A program made the translations under genes and the position numbers. From contig NZ_SRIC01000052.1 in the NCBI RefSeq assembly GCF_004684775.1, positions 1 through 35,676 of the forward strand: 35,676 nucleotides of DNA, given 5' to 3'. Positions 32,058-35,676 of this stretch are shown piece after piece (positions within the stretch are counted from its first letter, which is position 1; every line of letters starts with the position of its first letter). The notes beneath the pieces are model-generated. The model searched no databases, was not told the origin of the DNA, and saw only the letters and a list, made by a program, of their open reading frames with translations. Origin of the DNA: Streptomyces sp. MZ04 (GTDB lineage Bacteria; Actinomycetota; Actinomycetes; Streptomycetales; Streptomycetaceae).

Positions 32058-32098
32058 TGTGACTGCCCGTCCGTTCTCTTTATAGTCGTCATGACTAT
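32057..32098 (+). promoter_or_regulatory. Promoter with overlapping palindromic operator of the NUDIX regulator gene
   Basis: TTGTGA (32057-32062), 18 bp and TATAGT (32081-32086) form a promoter. The perfect inverted repeat ATAGTC-GTCAT-GACTAT (32082-32098) covers the -10 and the presumed start site. A repressor bound there would block transcription. The encoded NrtR-like protein is the obvious candidate, giving autoregulation of the regulator/ADP-ribosylglycohydrolase operon. Confidence 0.75.
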
Positions 32099-32115
32099 TA
32101 AGGGGGTGGGCGGGC

Positions 32116-32928
32116 ATGCCTGTGTCCGGGACCTACGACAAGTACGCCTTCGAGCCGTTCGCCGTCACCGTCGACATCGCCGTCTTCACCGTCCGCGCGG
32201 GCCGGCTGCACGTGCTGCTCGTCGAGCGGGGCCAGGAGCCGTACGCGGGACGCTGGGCGCTGCCCGGCGGGTTCGTGCTCCCCGAGGAGTCGGCCGAGAC
32301 CGCGGCGGGCCGTGAGCTCGCCGAGGAGACCGGCCTCACGGACGCCGCCGGGCTCCACCTGGAGCAGCTGCGCACCTACAGCGAACCGGACCGCGATCCG
32401 CGGATGCGCGTCGTCTCGGTGGCGTTCGCGGCGCTCGTGCCCGATCCGCCCGCCCGTCTCCCGCCACCACCCTCAACCGAGGCCCTCCGGGCCGCCCCTT
32501 CACTTCAAGTACGCGGCGGCACCGACGCCGCCCGCGCCGCCTGGCTGCCGTACGGCTCCGCGTACGGGCCGCTCGCCTTCGACCACGAGCGGATCCTCGC
32601 CGACGCCCATGACCGCGTCCGCGCCAAGCTCGAGTACACCGGCCTCGCCACGGCCTTCTGCCCGCCCGAGTTCACGCTCGGCGAGCTGCGGCAGGTCTAC
32701 GAGACGGTGTGGGGCGTCGACCTCGACCCGGCCAACTTCCGGCGCAAGGTGCTCGGCACGTCCGGGTTCGTCGAGGCGATCCCCGGGGCCGCGCGCCTGA
32801 CCGGCGGCCGTGGAAAGCCCGCGGCCCTCTACCGGGCGGGCGGCGCCACCGAGCTGCACCCGCCCCTTCTCCGCCCCTCGACCATTGCCTCGGATTCCTC
32901 GGATTCCTCGGAAGGAACGACCTCATGA
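32116..32928 (+). CDS. NrtR-like NUDIX-domain transcriptional regulator
   Basis: A 270-aa protein with an N-terminal NUDIX domain and a C-terminal winged helix (about 180-245: FTLGELRQVYETVWGVDLDPANFRRKVLGTSGFVEAIPG). This is the architecture of NrtR, which represses NAD-metabolism genes and senses ADP-ribose. The NUDIX box is complete (G52, E58, then REL-x-EETGL ending at 74), whereas many regulatory members have degenerate boxes, so residual hydrolase activity is possible. The C-terminal tail is low complexity (SDSSDSSE). ATG 32116 has a purine-rich AAGGGGGTGGG upstream. It overlaps the next gene by 4 bp, so the two form one unit under the palindromic promoter. Confidence 0.87.
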   Translation: MPVSGTYDKYAFEPFAVTVDIAVFTVRAGRLHVLLVERGQEPYAGRWALPGGFVLPEESAETAAGRELAEETGLTDAAGLHLEQLRTYSEPDRDPRMRVVSVAFAALVPDPPARLPPPPSTEALRAAPSLQVRGGTDAARAAWLPYGSAYGPLAFDHERILADAHDRVRAKLEYTGLATAFCPPEFTLGELRQVYETVWGVDLDPANFRRKVLGTSGFVEAIPGAARLTGGRGKPAALYRAGGATELHPPLLRPSTIASDSSDSSEGTTS

Positions 32929-33935
32929 AGCGCGCCGCCACCGGATCCCTGATCGGGCTCGCCCTCGGGGACGCGCTCGGCTTCCCGACCGAGTTCAACG
33001 ACGTACCCTCGATCCTCGCCAAGTGCGGGCCCTGGCGGGAGATGGAGCTGCCGAGGCCCGCGTTCGTCACGGACGACACGCAGATGACGCTCGCCCTCGG
33101 CCGCGCGCTCAAGGCCGCGTCCTCGCGAGGGCTGTGCGGGCCCGAGCGGTTCGCGCACCTCGCCCGCCGGGAGTTCGTCGCCTGGAACTTCTCGCCGGAC
33201 AACAACCGCGCCCCCGGCAACACCTGCGTCACCGCCTGCGAACTGCTCGCCGACGAGCAGCGGCCCTGGCGGGACGCCAGCCGGCTGCACTCCAAGGGCT
33301 GCGGCGCCAATATGCGGGTCGCGCCGCTCGGCCTCATGCCCTGGCTGAGCGAGGAGATGCGGGCCGGTGCCGCACAGACCCAGTCCGCGCTCACCCACGG
33401 CCACCCCACGGCCCTGGCGGCCAGCGATCTCACGGCGTACGCGGTGAAGCTGCTCGCCGAGGGCGCGGAACCGATGGGCCTGGTCGGCCTGCTCCGCTCG
33501 TACGCCATCGACAACCGCACCCGGTACCGCGAGGACTGGCTCGGCGACCTGTGGACCCGCTCCCAGGACCCGAGCCCCGAGCACTTCATCGCGCGCGGCT
33601 GGGACGAGTGCCTCGCGATACTCGAGCGGCTCGCGGCGGCGGTCCGTGACGCCAACCCGGAGACCGACCCCTGCCTGGCCACCGGCGCCGGCTGGATCGC
33701 CGAAGAGGCGCTCGCCACCGGCCTGCTGTGCTTCCTGATGTTCCCCGACGAGCCCCTCACCGCGCTGCGCAGGGCAGCCTGCACCTCGGGCGACTCCGAC
33801 TCGATCGCCTGCCTCGCCGGGGCGTTCGCGGGCGCCCACCTCGGCGCGGACGCCTGGCCCGCCGAGTGGGCCGAGCGGATCGAGTACCGGCAGGAGCTGC
33901 TCGAGCTCGGAGCGCTCTGGGACAAGGAGGCCTAA
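32925..33935 (+). CDS. ADP-ribosylglycohydrolase (DraG/ARH family)
   Basis: A 336-aa all-helical hydrolase that removes ADP-ribose from a modified target. The binuclear metal signature is visible: GLALGDALG near the N-terminus, VTDDTQMTLALG (D50/D51) and TSGDSDSIACLAGAFAGA (D290, D292). ATG 32925 lies in the ATGA overlap with the regulator gene, with GGAAGGA as ribosome binding site. The target (protein, DNA, RNA or small molecule) is unknown. Coupling to an NrtR-like sensor of ADP-ribose suggests that its product feeds back on expression. Its TAA overlaps the stop of the convergent nucleotidyltransferase gene. Confidence 0.92.
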   Translation: MKRAATGSLIGLALGDALGFPTEFNDVPSILAKCGPWREMELPRPAFVTDDTQMTLALGRALKAASSRGLCGPERFAHLARREFVAWNFSPDNNRAPGNTCVTACELLADEQRPWRDASRLHSKGCGANMRVAPLGLMPWLSEEMRAGAAQTQSALTHGHPTALAASDLTAYAVKLLAEGAEPMGLVGLLRSYAIDNRTRYREDWLGDLWTRSQDPSPEHFIARGWDECLAILERLAAAVRDANPETDPCLATGAGWIAEEALATGLLCFLMFPDEPLTALRRAACTSGDSDSIACLAGAFAGAHLGADAWPAEWAERIEYRQELLELGALWDKEA

Positions 33936-34630
33936 GCCGCAGCTGCCGCCGACGCGCGGCGCACCCGGAGCAGGAAGTCCTCGACCCGGCGGCGGTCCGG
34001 CTCCGGCGGGAGCGGCGTGCGGGCGGCGGCCGCGTCCGCCTCGGCCGTCAGCCGGTTCATCCAGGACTCGAGGTCCGGCCAGGCGACCTCGCCGCGCTTG
34101 ACCGCGAGGAGGGGTTCGCGCTGGTCGCCCACGTCGATGACCAAGTCGCCGGTCCGCAGGAGGTCGCGGCAGCTCGTCAGGAGGCGCAGGAGGTGCATGG
34201 CGTGCTTCCAGCGGGGCGCGCCGTGCAGGCGTACGTCCGCGTCGAGCTTCTTGCGCTGGCCGAGCGCGTAGCCCGCGAAGCTGGCCTGGACGTGCTGGGA
34301 CAGGAACGCCCCGCGCAGCGCGAGGAGTTCGCGCCCGGTGTCCGTGAGGTGCTCCACGAGCGGGGAGTGCAGGCACTCCAGGATGTTCGGGTTGGCGCGC
34401 AGGGCGAGCTCGCAGAAGCGCTCGAGCTCCCAGCTGAACTGCTCCTCCGCCGGGCCGTCCAGATGCGTGGGCGGCTTCTCGAAGTGCCAGAAGAGCGGAG
34501 TGGGCGCCAGGAAGACGCCCCTGCGGTCGGTGTCGCTGCCGTCCGTGGCCAGGCCGAAGGCGCGCGAGCCCATCACACAGGAGTAGACGGTGTGGTCGCG
34601 TACGAGGTCCAGGTCGCTCCGGCGCTGCAT
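33932..34630 (-). CDS. RlaP/YcgL-like nucleotidyltransferase
   Basis: A 232-aa protein of the DNA polymerase beta-like nucleotidyltransferase superfamily. The motif GSRAFGLATDGSDTDRRGVF at 21-40 contains the GS and the two metal-binding Asp residues (33, 35). It is followed by a helical region rich in conserved Glu/His (WELERFCELALRANPNILE; LGQRKKLDADVRLHGAPRWKHA). This layout fits the RlaP/YcgL group, which others have linked by context to RNA repair; the substrate is unknown. ATG at 34628-34630 is chosen because TACGCT lies 6 nt upstream (leaderless-type) and the domain starts there. A longer frame would run into the Rieske gene. Confidence 0.82.
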   Translation of the reverse strand: MQRRSDLDLVRDHTVYSCVMGSRAFGLATDGSDTDRRGVFLAPTPLFWHFEKPPTHLDGPAEEQFSWELERFCELALRANPNILECLHSPLVEHLTDTGRELLALRGAFLSQHVQASFAGYALGQRKKLDADVRLHGAPRWKHAMHLLRLLTSCRDLLRTGDLVIDVGDQREPLLAVKRGEVAWPDLESWMNRLTAEADAAAARTPLPPEPDRRRVEDFLLRVRRASAAAAA

Positions 34631-34652
34631 GCCGTGAGCGTACGGCGCACGG

Positions 34653-35123
34653 TCAGCCGAGCGTGATCGATTTTCCGGTGACCGTGATCTTCTGCGGGGG
34701 GAGCGGGCGTGGTGCGGGTCCATCCGCCACCGAGGCGTCCGCCACGCGGTACTTGCTGCCGTGGCACGGGCAGTTGATCGTGCCGTCCGCGACCTCGCCG
34801 ACCGTGCAGCCCGAGTGGGTGCAGACGGCGGAGAAGCCCTTGAAGTCGCCCTCCTCGGGCTGGGTCACGACGACCTTCTTGTCCTTGAAGATCTTGCCGC
34901 CGCCGACCGGGATGTCCGTCGTCTTCGCCAACTCCTCGGCCGCGGGCGGCTTCTGGGACTTCCCGCCGTCGGAGGAGGAAGAAGGTGCGGCGGCGGAAGA
35001 CGAGGCCGCGGGCGGCGGCTCCGGCTCCGCGCCCTCGTCGCCGTACTTCGTGCAGCCTGCGGACAGCGCGACCGCGCCGCCGGTGGCGAGGACCGTGCGC
35101 CGCGTGGGGTGCGTACCGCTCAT
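34653..35123 (-). CDS. Rieske [2Fe-2S] lipoprotein, probably Tat-exported
   Basis: A 156-aa protein. The N-terminus has a twin-arginine RRTVLATGG and lipobox LSAGC (Cys24), so it is probably a folded, lipid-anchored protein at the outer face of the membrane. A Ser/Pro/Ala linker (about 33-62) leads to a small Rieske domain with ligands in CTHSGC (C101, H103) and CPCHGSKY (C118, H121); C106 and C120 would form the stabilising disulfide. ATG at 35121-35123 overlaps the stop of the upstream membrane gene (ATGA). The electron donor or acceptor is unknown, with the co-translated membrane protein the likely partner. Confidence 0.92.
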   Translation of the reverse strand: MSGTHPTRRTVLATGGAVALSAGCTKYGDEGAEPEPPPAASSSAAAPSSSSDGGKSQKPPAAEELAKTTDIPVGGGKIFKDKKVVVTQPEEGDFKGFSAVCTHSGCTVGEVADGTINCPCHGSKYRVADASVADGPAPRPLPPQKITVTGKSITLG

Positions 35124-35676
35124 GTCGTCACTCCGAACGTACGGAAGAACCACAGCGCCGACGTCAGCCAGATCACCGTGAGGACCGTGAAGACCAGGCC
35201 GCCGATCAGCGGCAGCAGCCATCCCGGCAGTCTCTCCGAGCGGAGCAGCAGCATCTTGGCGCTGAACGCGCCGAAGAAGAAGCAGCCGAGCAGCGAGTGC
35301 CACATCACCCGTGTCGAGTACGTCTGGTAGCCGAGCGCGTAGAGGCAGTGCACCGCCACTGGCACCGACACCAGGAACGCGATCCGGCCCGACCAGCGGT
35401 GCAGCGCCGCCGACCAGGAAGGGCCCGGCAGTCGTCCGTACACCATGAACGCCGAGATGACCTGGACGAGCGCGAAGGCGAACGCCGTCGTGCCGAGCCA
35501 GGCCTTGACCGCGCTGGTGCTGCTGAACCCGGCGAGGTTGAAGGCCGTGCCCTCCGGGTCGTGCGTCTTGCCGTACACACCGAGGCCGACCGCGACCGCG
35601 GCGGCGACCAGGGCCGGGAGGAGGTAGCGGGCGGGGTGCGGGCGGCGGTGGTCGCCCGTCGCGGGGGGCGGGCCGA
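35120..35676 (-). CDS. Multi-helix membrane protein (DUF6529/cytochrome b561-like), 5' end beyond the window
   Basis: Partial at the right edge: the frame stays open to 35676 and codes for another hydrophobic helix (YLLPALVAAAVAVGLGVYG) upstream of the only internal GTG (35576-35578), so the true start lies outside. At least 185 codons are visible, with about five hydrophobic segments. Histidines lie within or at the ends of helices (LHRWSGRIAFLVSVPVAVHC; MWHSLLGCFFFGAF), as in b-type haem proteins such as cytochrome b561, but haem binding is inference. I believe it corresponds to DUF6529. It is translationally coupled to the Rieske gene, suggesting a shared electron-transfer function. Confidence 0.75.
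   Translation of the reverse strand, partial: GPPPATGDHRRPHPARYLLPALVAAAVAVGLGVYGKTHDPEGTAFNLAGFSSTSAVKAWLGTTAFAFALVQVISAFMVYGRLPGPSWSAALHRWSGRIAFLVSVPVAVHCLYALGYQTYSTRVMWHSLLGCFFFGAFSAKMLLLRSERLPGWLLPLIGGLVFTVLTVIWLTSALWFFRTFGVTT

Noticed and set aside
35120..35578. Membrane protein starting at the internal GTG 35576-35578
   Set aside because: The open frame continues to the window edge and encodes a further hydrophobic helix in the same frame, so the gene is truncated by the window.

Overview
The window comes from a high-GC actinomycete, almost certainly a Streptomyces chromosome. The evidence is strong GC bias at third codon positions, frequent GTG and TTG starts, many 4-bp ATGA/GTGA/TTGA gene overlaps, an IdeR/DmdR-type iron box, and the actinobacterial core order tlyA-nadK-recN ... 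pyrG-NUDIX ... ald-parA-scpA-scpB-rluB. No rRNA, tRNA, CRISPR array, transposase or integrase is visible. The layout looks like a conserved housekeeping core with metabolic inserts.

Left part (1-5841): a short 62-bp tandem repeat array lies at the edge. Next comes a ferric-siderophore uptake locus arranged around one iron box. Leftward are a broken substrate-binding lipoprotein gene, an intact substrate-binding lipoprotein and a siderophore-interacting flavoprotein. Rightward are two FecCD-type permeases and an ATPase. Together they would bind, import and reductively unload a ferric siderophore under iron repression.

Core part A (5825-13979): SCP2-domain protein (minus strand), a small acidic protein, TlyA rRNA methyltransferase, NAD kinase, an FtsX-type permease without its ATPase (minus strand), RecN, a short MraY/WecA-like membrane protein and a GT4 glycosyltransferase. 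The SteA and SteB/MctB genes that follow recN in Mycobacterium are not in this window.

Insert (14046-20799): a PucR-type regulator divergent from an APC permease plus Tat-exported flavin amine oxidase operon, with a twin operator candidate between them, then a convergent GH15 (trehalase/glucoamylase-like) gene.

Core part B (21214-32033): pyrG with a strong terminator, an ADP-ribose pyrophosphatase-like NUDIX protein, a STAND/TPR protein, alanine dehydrogenase, then a tight run of ParA-like ATPase, ribbon-helix-helix-like protein, ScpA, ScpB and RluB. This run links chromosome segregation and condensation to ribosome maturation.

Right part (32116-35676): an NrtR-like NUDIX regulator with a palindrome over its own promoter, translationally coupled to an ADP-ribosylglycohydrolase; a convergent RlaP-like nucleotidyltransferase; a Tat/lipoprotein Rieske protein; and a membrane protein cut by the window edge.

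The most notable items are the ParA/RHH/ScpAB cluster, the NrtR/ADP-ribosyl hydrolase unit, the decayed binding-protein gene that stays open and coupled to its neighbour, the twin PucR-type operator, and many genes whose -10 hexamer sits 6-8 nt before the start codon (probable leaderless mRNAs).
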